Origin: Rhodococcoides fascians NBRC 12155 = LMG 3623
GTDB taxonomy: Bacteria; Actinomycetota; Actinomycetes; Mycobacteriales; Mycobacteriaceae
Direction of reading: 5' to 3'
Assembly: GCF_001894785.1 (NCBI RefSeq)
Contig: NZ_BCWW01000001.1
Coordinates: 124,001-188,000, forward strand
DNA length: 64,000 bases
This document shows, piece after piece, positions 24,896 to 33,497 of the stretch. The notes below the pieces were generated by a model that made no database searches, had not been told where the DNA came from, and saw only the letters and a program-made list of their open reading frames with translations. The translations under genes and the position numbers were made by a program. Position 1 is the stretch's first letter, and every line of letters starts with the position of its first letter.

Positions 24896-26071
24896 GTGAC
24901 AAGTCGCTGGCCTGGGGTGTTTCGCCGAGGTTCCGAATCGGACGCCGCCGCGCGTCGTTCCCAGGACGCCGCTGTCGCCGCCTTTCTCGACATGGACAAG
25001 CGACAGTCCATCGCATCCGCCGGCGTCGAGGCATCCACCGCGCTGCGCCCGGAGGACGGACTCGCCCGCCGATGGTTCGATACCGAGAAGCTGTGTTTCG
25101 ACGCGGGAGCGGCGTATCTCGCTGCCGTCGAACAGTTCGACGGAATCACCACTGCCGCCGCGAGGTCGGCATTCGACAACGCGACGCGGCTGCTCCACGA
25201 CGCCAGCGTCGCCGTCGATCGTTTCTACGAGGCTCATCGCAGCACTCTCGAGCACGCCTCGGCACAGTTCGCGGCCACCCCGCGCCTGGTGCAGGACGCG
25301 CTGGCCGAGGCGGACGCTGCGCGGTCCACCGTCGACGAGCAGTACGCCACCTATCCATCATTGCGGCAGGCCTGGAACGAACTGGACTCCGCCACAACAC
25401 AATTGAACGATGTTCGACGGGATCCGCTGCGTGCGCGAGAGCAGGCCGCCGTCGTCCGGGACAGGTCCACTGCGTTGCGCGAGGCGGTTCGCTCGGCTCC
25501 CGGTCGCCAGCAGGAGGCCCGGACCGCACTGGTCTCGGTGCGGACCCGAATCGAAGCCGTACGAACGAGATCCGAGGGGATCGCGCCGGCCTTCTCGAGT
25601 TTGCTTCGCGAATTCAATGCCAAGAGCTCGGCAGATCTATCGCACAACGAACGATCGAGCACACGCCACATCGAACAGGCCGACGAGGATCTGCGAGCGG
25701 CCCGTTCGGCGCTCGACACGGGCAACCCCGAGCAGGCCTTGGATCTCGTCGCCCAGGCCCGGTCGCACCTGACCGATGCCGAGCACCTGGTCGATGCCGT
25801 CACCGATCGTGTTCGCCTGCTGCGCGCAGTCAAAGCCGATCCGAGCGAGACCGAGAGCAAGGTCCGGTTCAAACTTCGTGACGCTCAACAACTCGCGATC
25901 AATCGGGGTCTGGTTGCCGAATGGGGCTCGGTGCTGGATGCTCAGCTCGCCCGGATCGACAGGGCGAGCAACGCACTGACGGGTACCCATCCCGACTACT
26001 GGTCATATCTGCAGGATCTGGCTACCATTTCGGACTTCATCGCAGGCGTGATCGAACGCATGCGCAGCTAG
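24896..26071 (+). CDS. alpha-helical coiled-coil protein of the Ter island
   Basis: The product of about 391 residues is almost entirely helical, with many Ala/Arg/Glu/Gln heptad-like stretches (for example [60 protein letters not shown]). It has no membrane segment or signal peptide. GTG 24896 is chosen because a TAGTAT element lies a few bases upstream and the reading before it overlaps the terD promoter. It begins the rightward Ter operon, 26 bp before the lyase gene. I do not recognise a named family. Long coiled coils in such operons may scaffold the Ter complex. Confidence 0.7.
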   Translation: MTSRWPGVFRRGSESDAAARRSQDAAVAAFLDMDKRQSIASAGVEASTALRPEDGLARRWFDTEKLCFDAGAAYLAAVEQFDGITTAAARSAFDNATRLLHDASVAVDRFYEAHRSTLEHASAQFAATPRLVQDALAEADAARSTVDEQYATYPSLRQAWNELDSATTQLNDVRRDPLRAREQAAVVRDRSTALREAVRSAPGRQQEARTALVSVRTRIEAVRTRSEGIAPAFSSLLREFNAKSSADLSHNERSSTRHIEQADEDLRAARSALDTGNPEQALDLVAQARSHLTDAEHLVDAVTDRVRLLRAVKADPSETESKVRFKLRDAQQLAINRGLVAEWGSVLDAQLARIDRASNALTGTHPDYWSYLQDLATISDFIAGVIERMRS

Positions 26072-26097
26072 CACCGACCGCATTCACACGAAGGATC

Positions 26098-27249
26098 ATG
26101 GTGCAACACTTTCGCCATCTCGACGCCGACACCCGCGAACGCATGTTCTTCCTGCAACCGGAGGACATCGCGGTCAGCGACGGAAACAACGTCGTAGCAA
26201 CAGCACTCGGTGCGACGCTGTACATTCCCGCGACCCGTGCGGACCTGACCGCGACGGTGCACAAGCGCACCGACGAGGGCGTTCGATCGATCGTGATCGA
26301 TCTCGAAGATGCAGTCGCAGATCATGATCTGCAGTACGCGGTGGAGAACACCATCCGAACTCTGAACGAACTCTCGGGTTCGAATGCACTGGTGTTCGTC
26401 CGAGCCCGCACGGCCCAACAGATTCGGACGGTCTGCGCCGGTCTGGCTCCTGGGGCCGCTGGACTTGCCGGTTTCGTCGTACCGAAGTTCACCTCGGCAA
26501 CCGGAGCCGAGTACCTCGACGAGATTCTCGCCGCATCCACCGCGCACGACACCCGCTTGTTGGCGATGCCGGTTCTCGAGTCGGCCGAGGTGGTCCACCG
26601 CGAAACACGCGACACCGAACTCGTTGCCATCCGGGAACTACTGGGAAAATACCGAGACATCGTGCTGGCCGTCCGCATCGGAGCCACCGACATGTGCGGC
26701 ACCTTCGGCATTCGCCGCGACCGTGACCTGACGATCTACGACGTCCGCGTCGTAGCCGACGTGATCAGCGCGATCGTCAATCATCTGGGCCGCAACGACG
26801 GATCGGGATTCGTCATCACCGGGCCGGTGTGGGAGTACTTCGCAGACCACGAACGCATGTTCCGGCCATTGCTGCGCCAGACGCCGTTCGCCGACCAGGA
26901 GGCCGTGCGCTTCCGGCAGCAACTGGTCAGCAGCGACTTGGACGCACTGCTGCGCGAGGTCGCCCTCGACCGCGCCAACGGTATCCAGGGCAAGACGGTC
27001 ATCCATCCATCCCACGTTCCTGCCGTGCACGCATTGTCCGCAGTGACGCACGAGGAATACCACGACGCCCTCGACATTCTGGCCTCCGATCAGGGCGGCG
27101 CGCAGGCCTCCGGCTACCGAAACAAGATGAACGAGCTGGGACCACATCGCAATTGGGCGAAACAGACGATGGTCCGCGCCCGGGCATTCGGGGTCACCAA
27201 CGAAGGGATCACGTTCGTGGACCTACTGACGGCGTTGGCTCAGCGATGA
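26098..27249 (+). CDS. HpcH/HpaI aldolase / citrate lyase beta-like enzyme of the Ter module
   Basis: The 383-residue TIM-barrel protein has the CitE/HpcH pattern LYIPATRADL, VRSIVIDLEDAVADHDLQYA (Asp/Glu Mg2+ ligands), LVFVRARTAQQIRT, GFVVPKFTSATG, LLAMPVLESAEVV and QGKTVIHPSHVPAVHAL. Enzymes of this family cleave or form C-C bonds of acyl-CoA or keto acids using a divalent metal. In Ter-linked operons this branch is predicted to help make a nucleoside-like compound. It overlaps the following fusion gene by ATGA. The start ATG 26098 has AAGGATC upstream. Confidence 0.87.
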   Translation: MVQHFRHLDADTRERMFFLQPEDIAVSDGNNVVATALGATLYIPATRADLTATVHKRTDEGVRSIVIDLEDAVADHDLQYAVENTIRTLNELSGSNALVFVRARTAQQIRTVCAGLAPGAAGLAGFVVPKFTSATGAEYLDEILAASTAHDTRLLAMPVLESAEVVHRETRDTELVAIRELLGKYRDIVLAVRIGATDMCGTFGIRRDRDLTIYDVRVVADVISAIVNHLGRNDGSGFVITGPVWEYFADHERMFRPLLRQTPFADQEAVRFRQQLVSSDLDALLREVALDRANGIQGKTVIHPSHVPAVHALSAVTHEEYHDALDILASDQGGAQASGYRNKMNELGPHRNWAKQTMVRARAFGVTNEGITFVDLLTALAQR

Positions 27250-29579
27250 CCGACAACCCGGCCGACGGCATCGTCCTGACCGACACCGGCTCCTCGTCGT
27301 CGTGGACGGCACGACAACTGGTGCGTCCCGGCCTACGCCGTAATCCCCGACGGGCACATCTGTTGGTGTCCACTGTGCTCGGCAAACACATACCCGTGGA
27401 TCCGGACGTCGTCATCGGTGCCGGCGATGAATTGGCCGGCCTGGTCGCCGCGGCGGTCGACGGCTCCGACGTCGATGTTCTCGGATTCGCGGAGACGGCA
27501 ACGGGATTGGGTCACACGGTGGCAACCGCCCTCGATGCGCGTTGCTATGTGCACTCGACCCGCCGCACGGTACCGGGCATGACGGTGCACGGAGAGTTCG
27601 AGGAAGGGCACTCGCACGCCACCGACCATCTGCTGATGCCGACCTCGGCGGACCTGCTCGGCGGCGAACTACCCCTCGTTCTCGTCGACGACGAGATCTC
27701 GACCGGAGCCACCGCGCTCGATGCGCTCCGCCAGATCCATTCCACGGCTGCGCGTTCCCACTACGTCATCGCATCCCTGGTGGACATGCGCAGCGCCGAG
27801 CATCTCGACGCGACCGCAGCAACGGCCACCGAACTGGGCGTCGTGATCGACAACGTCAGCCTCGCTCAGGGATCGGTCGAGCTGACACCCGGGCTCGTGG
27901 AGACGGTTCTGAGCCTCCCCGATCCGACGTTCAATCCGATTGCTGCACAACCCGGTTCGGTACGCCGCATCGACGCGCCCTGGCCCGCAGCTCTACCCGA
28001 CGGCGGCCGCCACGGCTTCCTCGGGTCCGATGCGGCCGGGTTCGACGACGCGATCGAAGCAGTCGCGGCCACCGTCGACGCGGCGCTCCCCGACTCGGGT
28101 GCCGTCGTGGTCGTCGGCCACGAGGAGCTGATGTACCTGCCGTTACGCCTGGCGGCAGCGCTGCAACGACGCGGACACAGCGCACTGTTCCAGACGACCA
28201 CCCGCTCGCCCGCCTATGTCCTCGACGTGGCGGGCTACCCACTGCGCCGGGGCTTCGAATTCGCAGCACCCGAGGACGAATCCTCTCTGCGCTACCTCTA
28301 CAACGCCGACGCGCCGGCCGGCTCGACCCTGGTGTTCGTCGCCGATGCCCCCGCGGATACCGACGCACTCACCGCCGCGGCGGAGACACTCGCGGCGGCG
28401 GGCACCGACGTGCTGGTCGTAGTCGTGACCGGTGCCGATCCGCAGGCGCTCGAGATCGCCAGACGCGCCCGTCCGCTGCGTGGGCCCGAGTTCGGCTCGT
28501 ACGCGCCGGACGAGGTGACCTGGCTACTCAAAGACCTGTCGGGGATCTCGCTGGAAGCGGCAACGGCGGAGCGCGAGAGGGCAATTCAGGCCGGAACGGC
28601 GCACTATGCCGAATCGCTACCGGTCGAATACCAACCCGATCTTGCGTATCGCGAACTGTTCGAGAAGGTACTGCACGAGAGTGTGGCGCGGCTCGCGGTC
28701 GCCGTCGGAACCGTCACCGAGGTGGTGCTCACCGAGCGCGGACACGACATCGTGCTCGCGTCACTGGCCCGGGCCGGTACTCCGGTGGGAATTCTGATGC
28801 GGCGCTGGGCTTTCGCCGCCCACGGCATCGAGATACCGCATTACGCCGTCTCGATCGTGCGTGATCGGGGTATCGACAGCGTCGCTCTGCGCTACCTCGC
28901 CGAGCACCACGATTCACGCTCGGTGGTGTTCGTGGACGGCTGGACCGGCAAAGGTGCCATTGCACGCGAACTCACAGCGGCACTACGCGACTTCCCTGGG
29001 GCGGACTTCGACGACGATCTGGCTGTGCTCGCCGATCCCGGACACTGCGCTCGCACCTACGGGACCCGAGACGACTTCCTCATCGCATCGGCCTGCCTGA
29101 ATTCGACCGTCTCGGGCCTCGTTTCGCGAACTGTACTCAACGACAGTCTCATCCGGCCGGGTGATTTCCACGGCGCGAAATACTACGCAGACCTCGCTCC
29201 CGACGATGTCTCGCGGCATCTACTCGACGCGGTGACGGCTCGATTCGACGACGTGCGTGACGAGGTCGCGGAGACGGTGTCGTCGGTGCTCGCGTCCGAC
29301 AGAACTCCCACCTGGTCGGGATGGGCATCGGTGGAGAAGGTCCGCCAGGAGTACGGCATCTCGCACGTCAACTTCGTCAAGCCCGGCGTCGGCGAGACCA
29401 CGCGGGTGCTGCTACGCCGAGTACCGTGGCGCGTGTTGGTACGCGACGCGAATGCTCCGGAGCACCAACATATTCGGATGCTCGCCGAAGCCAGGGGAGT
29501 ACCGGTCGACGTGGTACCCGACCTCGCCTACTCGTGCATGGGTCTGATCAAGAACGTCTCGACCGAGGATGCCTCGTGA
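27246..29579 (+). CDS. Ter-module fusion: phosphoribosyltransferase - TRSP - StiP - PELOTA
   Basis: This 777-residue cytosolic protein joins four modules. Residues about 25-225 form a PRTase with the PRPP loop VLVDDEISTGAT (146-157). About 250-400 is a TRSP domain, the usual partner of Ter-type PRTases. About 405-680 is a StiP domain, beginning FGSYAPDEVTWLLKDLSGIS and with C617 in SACLNSTVSG as candidate nucleophile, and FVDGWTGKGAIARELTAAL before it. About 690-777 is a PELOTA-like RNA-binding domain (HVNFVKPGVGETTRVLLRR). In many genomes these are two genes. The start overlaps the lyase stop (ATGA) and the stop overlaps the HAD start (GTGA). The predicted activity is transfer of phosphoribose to an unknown base and further processing. 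None of this is shown experimentally from sequence. Confidence 0.85.
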   Translation: MTDNPADGIVLTDTGSSSSWTARQLVRPGLRRNPRRAHLLVSTVLGKHIPVDPDVVIGAGDELAGLVAAAVDGSDVDVLGFAETATGLGHTVATALDARCYVHSTRRTVPGMTVHGEFEEGHSHATDHLLMPTSADLLGGELPLVLVDDEISTGATALDALRQIHSTAARSHYVIASLVDMRSAEHLDATAATATELGVVIDNVSLAQGSVELTPGLVETVLSLPDPTFNPIAAQPGSVRRIDAPWPAALPDGGRHGFLGSDAAGFDDAIEAVAATVDAALPDSGAVVVVGHEELMYLPLRLAAALQRRGHSALFQTTTRSPAYVLDVAGYPLRRGFEFAAPEDESSLRYLYNADAPAGSTLVFVADAPADTDALTAAAETLAAAGTDVLVVVVTGADPQALEIARRARPLRGPEFGSYAPDEVTWLLKDLSGISLEAATAERERAIQAGTAHYAESLPVEYQPDLAYRELFEKVLHESVARLAVAVGTVTEVVLTERGHDIVLASLARAGTPVGILMRRWAFAAHGIEIPHYAVSIVRDRGIDSVALRYLAEHHDSRSVVFVDGWTGKGAIARELTAALRDFPGADFDDDLAVLADPGHCARTYGTRDDFLIASACLNSTVSGLVSRTVLNDSLIRPGDFHGAKYYADLAPDDVSRHLLDAVTARFDDVRDEVAETVSSVLASDRTPTWSGWASVEKVRQEYGISHVNFVKPGVGETTRVLLRRVPWRVLVRDANAPEHQHIRMLAEARGVPVDVVPDLAYSCMGLIKNVSTEDAS

Positions 29580-30379
29580 GCGCCCTCGTCGCCGTCGACC
29601 TCGATCGCACGATGATCTTCTCCGAAGGCGCGCTCGGTGTGCCCCTGGACGAGACGTTCGAGTGCGTGGAGGTGTACGAGGGTAAACCGTTGTCGTACAT
29701 GAGCATTCGGTCGATGTCGCTGCTCCGCGGGTTGAGCGAGAGCGTCACCGTGGTTCCGACGACGACGCGAACCATCGAACAGTTCCGGCGTATCGACCTG
29801 CCGGGTGCCCCGTGGCGGTACGCCATCACCAGCAACGGTGGCAACATTCTCGTCGACGGTGAGCCGGATACGGCCTGGCGCAAGGGCTTCGATCTGGACC
29901 TGGCCGGCATCGGCGCAGAGTTGAGATCGAGGGTCTCCGAGGACTGGGTGCTCAAATACCGCGAGGCCGACGGCCTGTTCTGCTACCTCGTCGTCGACGT
30001 CGCCGCCGTCCCGCCGGACTTCGTCTCGGACTGGTCGCAGTGGTGCGCGGCACGCGACTGGAACGTCTCCCAGCAAGGCCGCAAGATCTACACGATGCCC
30101 AACGCGGTGTGCAAGAGCTCCGCCGTGGCCGAGGTCCGTTCCAGGCTGGTTCAGGACGGTTCCCTGGATGCCGAGGCCGGCGTGTTCGCTGCCGGTGACG
30201 GCGCACTCGACGCCGAGATGCTCATGGCCGCCGACGAGGCAGTTCGGCCGCGGCACGGCGAGCTCGAACTGCTGGGGTTCACCCGCCCCGGGTTGACCGT
30301 CACCGATTCCTCCGGCGTACGGGCCAGCGAGGATATTCTCGAGTGGCTGCGGAACCGAACCACTGCGCACCGCGTCTAA
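29576..30379 (+). CDS. HAD-superfamily phosphatase of the Ter module
   Basis: The 267-residue HAD hydrolase has motif I VAVDLDRTM (nucleophile D8 and acid D10), motif II within PTTTRTIEQF, a Lys in the central region and the metal motif GDGALDAEMLMAADEA, matching Cof-type (IIB) HADs. It begins at a GTG that overlaps the stop of the fusion gene (GTGA). The partners suggest it removes phosphate from the phosphoribosylated product. Substrate inferred, not shown. Confidence 0.87.
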   Translation: MSALVAVDLDRTMIFSEGALGVPLDETFECVEVYEGKPLSYMSIRSMSLLRGLSESVTVVPTTTRTIEQFRRIDLPGAPWRYAITSNGGNILVDGEPDTAWRKGFDLDLAGIGAELRSRVSEDWVLKYREADGLFCYLVVDVAAVPPDFVSDWSQWCAARDWNVSQQGRKIYTMPNAVCKSSAVAEVRSRLVQDGSLDAEAGVFAAGDGALDAEMLMAADEAVRPRHGELELLGFTRPGLTVTDSSGVRASEDILEWLRNRTTAHRV

Positions 30380-30418
30380 CAGTTCGTCGGGGGGACAGGC
30401 GCGTGGCAAGGGGTGGGC

Positions 30419-31759
30419 ATGGCGAATCCGTACGAGGAACTCGAAGCGACGATCGACGGGATAGTCACCAACATATTCGTGACCCCTGTGGGGCCCGAGC
30501 TCGTCGGCACCATGCTCGGGGAGGCGTTCGAGAAAGCGAACGGAGCTTTCGACTACCGCGGTGACTACGAACCCAACGAAGTGACGATCACCGAACCGTT
30601 CGAGGTGATGTCACACGAGGACATCGCGGGCATGGTCGGGTCGTTGGCCATCGGTCCCATTGCTACCTCGTCGAAGAACTGGAACGACCTCTCGGCCGCC
30701 GCCGGCTCCGGATCCGACGGCTTCCGAACGGGTATCGAGGCGGCCATGGCGTCGGGCTGGTCCGGGCCGATGTCCGACGCCGTTCGCGGCGGCGTGGGCG
30801 ACTACGTCTCGTCGGCGTCCGCGCTGGCCACGTCGATGAGTCTGATCGGGAACAAACTGCTCGAAGCGCACGCAGGATTCGAGCAGACCAAGTCGAGAAT
30901 GCCGCCGGTGGTCGCGTCCGAGAGCAGCACCCTGATCGGTTCCCTGCTCCCCGTTCCGTTCGCTACCAAAACGGCGACGGCGGTGCAGGAAGAGCAGCAG
31001 AACGAAGCCCGTCGCATCATGCGATCGGTGTACGTACCGGGCGTGGTGCTGTCCGACACCAACGTTCCGGTATTGCCAACGGCGCACAATCCCGTCGACG
31101 GCGGAGGCGGTGGTTCCACCGGCGGCTGGGCAGGCGGTTTTCCGGCAGGCAGTTTCCCGGCCGCCAGTGAGAGCGGCGGTGCGACGTCCGGTGGGGGCGC
31201 AAGCTCTGCAGGAACCCTCGATCCCGCAGCGCAGTCGGCTGCGCAGCAGACCGATGCCGGCACCGCGACGCCTGGACAATCGGGCCCCGGGCAACCGGGT
31301 TCGAGTCCATCCGGACCGCTGCCGCCTGCAGATCGGTCCGGGGAAACCCGGGCCGCCGCAGCCGGTGGCCCCGGAAATGCTCCCGGGGGACTCGGAAGCA
31401 ACGTGGGAGGCGGCGGTTCCTCGGGGACAGGCTCCCCGGGTGCCGGCTACGGCGGCTCGGGCTACAACGGATCCGGTGGCGGTGTGGGTTCCGGTGCAGG
31501 TTTCGGCGGCTCTGTTCTCGGGTCTCCGATCGGTTCCGGCGGTTCCAGCGGCGGCCCGGGCGGCGCGAGTGCGGCGGCGGCCGGTCGAGCAGGGGCTCAC
31601 GGTATGCCCGGAGTGGGCGGTATGGGCGCGGCGGGAGGTCGTGGCACCGGCGACAACGACGGAGAACACACCACCCCCGGCTATTTGATCGACGTCGGCA
31701 ACGGCAGCGAACTGATCGGCGACCTGCCACTCGTCGCACCCCCTGTGCTCGGCGGCTGA
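30419..31759 (+). CDS. PPE/WXG100-like protein with Gly-rich tail
   Basis: The 446-residue protein has an N-terminal helical part (residues 1-215) with W114-S-G (GWSGP) as a WxG turn between two long helices (SGSDGFRTGIEAAMA before it; DYVSSASALATSMSLIGNKL after). Residues 220 onward are Gly/Ser/Pro/Ala-rich and low complexity. The gene next door encodes an EspG-like chaperone, so this is most likely an ESX-type (type VII) substrate of PPE/EspB character. ATG 30419 is used, with AAGGGG upstream. No PE partner and no ESX core genes are nearby. It follows the HAD gene after 39 bp and may share its operon. Confidence 0.7.
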   Translation: MANPYEELEATIDGIVTNIFVTPVGPELVGTMLGEAFEKANGAFDYRGDYEPNEVTITEPFEVMSHEDIAGMVGSLAIGPIATSSKNWNDLSAAAGSGSDGFRTGIEAAMASGWSGPMSDAVRGGVGDYVSSASALATSMSLIGNKLLEAHAGFEQTKSRMPPVVASESSTLIGSLLPVPFATKTATAVQEEQQNEARRIMRSVYVPGVVLSDTNVPVLPTAHNPVDGGGGGSTGGWAGGFPAGSFPAASESGGATSGGGASSAGTLDPAAQSAAQQTDAGTATPGQSGPGQPGSSPSGPLPPADRSGETRAAAAGGPGNAPGGLGSNVGGGGSSGTGSPGAGYGGSGYNGSGGGVGSGAGFGGSVLGSPIGSGGSSGGPGGASAAAAGRAGAHGMPGVGGMGAAGGRGTGDNDGEHTTPGYLIDVGNGSELIGDLPLVAPPVLGG

Positions 31760-31761
31760 CG

Positions 31762-32496
31762 GTGACGCAGTGGACCGTGCGCGGCATGGATTTCGCGATG
31801 CTCTGCAGTCGTTTCGGACGGGATCGGCTGCCCTACCCTCTGGCCGTCACCGTCGACGTCGATACCGAGGGTCAGCTCCGACAGCTGCGGCGCGAAGCGT
31901 CGGCGAGGATCGACGCGCTGGTGGACGAGCGGCTCGAGGCGGCCGTTGGAGTGGTGATCGACCCCGCTGTGCGCATCGAATGCCGAAGCGACACACACGA
32001 TCTCGGGCAGAGCCCAGTGCGCGTTCATGCAGCGGTGACCCATGATCTCGCGGTTGTCCTCACCCAACGACCTGGGCCGGACTGTTCGGTCACGATCGAC
32101 ACGGTCACCCCGGCATCTGCCCCCGTACGAATCGCCGAGTCCGTGCCGACCGTGCAGGCCGGACGCCGTGCGGCCGCCACCCTCGAACATCCCTGCACTG
32201 CAACCACATCGAGCGGAGCAATCCTGTCCACGGCCACTCGACACGCGACTGCGGACGAGAAATTCGAGGCGTTCTTCGCCCGACCGCGATCGGCAGTCGG
32301 CGAGGTGATCGTCGCGCGCGGCGCCACCTACGACCACCGCCGCGATACCGATGCCGTCTCGTTCTTCTGGATGGACTTCGACGGGGACGGCCGCTACCTT
32401 GTTCGGTCCCACGCGTCGATCGACGTCGTGCCCGCCGATTCCACCCGATTGGTCGCGGAAATCGGGCGACAGTTGGAGTCGGCCTTACGCCGATGA
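31762..32496 (+). CDS. EspG-family ESX secretion-associated chaperone
   Basis: The 244-residue protein resembles EspG: strand-rich repeats with PLAVTVDVDTEGQLRQLRRE, LAVVLTQRPGPDCSVTIDTV, and a C-terminal FFWMDFDGDGRYLVRSHASI followed by DVVPADSTRLVAEIGRQL. EspG proteins bind the tip of PPE proteins in the cytosol and take them to the ESX membrane complex. GTG 31762 follows the PPE-like stop by two bases, so the two are co-translated. The pair is orphaned from any ESX locus in this window. Confidence 0.75.
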   Translation: MTQWTVRGMDFAMLCSRFGRDRLPYPLAVTVDVDTEGQLRQLRREASARIDALVDERLEAAVGVVIDPAVRIECRSDTHDLGQSPVRVHAAVTHDLAVVLTQRPGPDCSVTIDTVTPASAPVRIAESVPTVQAGRRAAATLEHPCTATTSSGAILSTATRHATADEKFEAFFARPRSAVGEVIVARGATYDHRRDTDAVSFFWMDFDGDGRYLVRSHASIDVVPADSTRLVAEIGRQLESALRR

Positions 32497-32509
32497 CACA
32501 GCCCACCCC

Positions 32510-32567
32510 TTGACACCGTATCGATTTTCGATAGGTTATCGATATTCGTTGTTATCGACTATCGATA
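32510..32567 (+). promoter_or_regulatory. promoter with repeated TATCGATA-type operators for the DUF2975-XRE pair
   Basis: TTGACA (32510-32515) is followed after 16 bp by TAGGTT (32532-32537). Overlapping and following it are an inverted repeat TATCG-N5-CGATA (32519-32533), the palindrome TATCGATA (32537-32544), and TATCGA plus TATCGATA (32553-32567). The repeats probably bind the XRE protein encoded downstream. Confidence 0.6.
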
Positions 32568-32580
32568 TGGAGGCGGCGGG

Positions 32581-33180
32581 ATGGCATACGGACTGGGTTC
32601 GGCACGAGCCAACAAATGGGCAATGGTGTTCTACGCAGGAGCGGCAGTGGTCTGGTCCGGCTGGAAGGCTTGGAAATACCACTCCTCGGATTACGTCAGC
32701 GCAATGGTCACGCCGCGCTACAACTCGCCGACCATCGAGTTGCTCGGCGGCCGGCTGCAGCCGGGCAACGCCGTCGAACTTGCTGTTGCCAAGAGCGACG
32801 TCCAGAGACTCATCGGGATGATCGACTTCATGCGATACGGCGAGATCGTGGCCGGCGGAATCGTCATTCTGATAGGGATCTTCTTCGCGTACCGGTTCTT
32901 TCTCAACGTGATCGAGGAAACTCCGTTCAGCACCCGCGCCAGCATCGACCTGGTTGTGGTTGCCGTCTGCCTGGTCCTGTACCCGGTCATTACCGGGGGC
33001 CTACGAGTGATGAGTACCAATGCCATTCAGAGCGCGCTCGAGACGACCGATGTCACCGATACCGCAGGGAGCCTCGGCGCATTCTGGCTTGCCGTGATCG
33101 TCGCAGTGGTCCTGCAGTTCGTCTACGGAGTGCTCCGTCAGGGCTCCAAGCTCGCTCGCGATGCCGATGGTCTGGTCTGA
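32581..33180 (+). CDS. DUF2975 membrane protein
   Basis: The 199-residue protein has four membrane helices, with the first at residues 13-30 and the others near 82-100, 118-138 and 158-180. It ends close to a basic stretch, and matches the DUF2975 family layout. These proteins are nearly always encoded with a small XRE regulator, as here (stop and start overlap as TGATG). The start ATG 32581 has GGAGGCGG upstream. Function unknown; the pair is thought to sense membrane or redox state. Confidence 0.82.
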   Translation: MAYGLGSARANKWAMVFYAGAAVVWSGWKAWKYHSSDYVSAMVTPRYNSPTIELLGGRLQPGNAVELAVAKSDVQRLIGMIDFMRYGEIVAGGIVILIGIFFAYRFFLNVIEETPFSTRASIDLVVVAVCLVLYPVITGGLRVMSTNAIQSALETTDVTDTAGSLGAFWLAVIVAVVLQFVYGVLRQGSKLARDADGLV

Positions 33181-33407
33181 TGGCCGAGGAGTTCGTCGAC
33201 CATCTCGTCGTGTGTCATCTCGGCGAGATCCTCGAAGCCCGCGGCATGACGCTCGCCGAGCTGTCGCGTCTGGCCGGGGTCAGCGTCGTCAATCTGTCGG
33301 TACTCAAGAACGACCGCGCCAAGGCCATCCGATTCTCCACCCTGACCGCCGTATGCCGGGTGCTCGGCTGCACCCCGGGTGACCTGTTCACCCTCCGCCA
33401 GATCTGA
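33180..33407 (+). CDS. small XRE/Cro-CI-type regulator partnered with DUF2975
   Basis: The 75-residue protein is one helix-turn-helix domain (LGEILEARGMTLAELSRLAG, VSVVNLSVLKNDRAKAIRFS, ending LGCTPGDLFTLRQ) of the YozG-like HTH_26 class. Its ATG overlaps the DUF2975 stop. It probably represses its own promoter at the TATCGATA repeats upstream of the pair. Confidence 0.85.
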   Translation: MAEEFVDHLVVCHLGEILEARGMTLAELSRLAGVSVVNLSVLKNDRAKAIRFSTLTAVCRVLGCTPGDLFTLRQI

Positions 33408-33497
33408 CCGACAGGCCTTCGCGGTCACATCAGTCGGACAAATCGACCAAGTACATTGGATGACGGTAACCAGCACTTCGAGAGAGAGTCCACCACA

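Noticed and set aside
24896..26071. TelA or ATP-grasp protein of the Ter module
   Set aside because: The sequence is coiled coil throughout and shows no ATP-grasp motifs and no convincing TelA resemblance.
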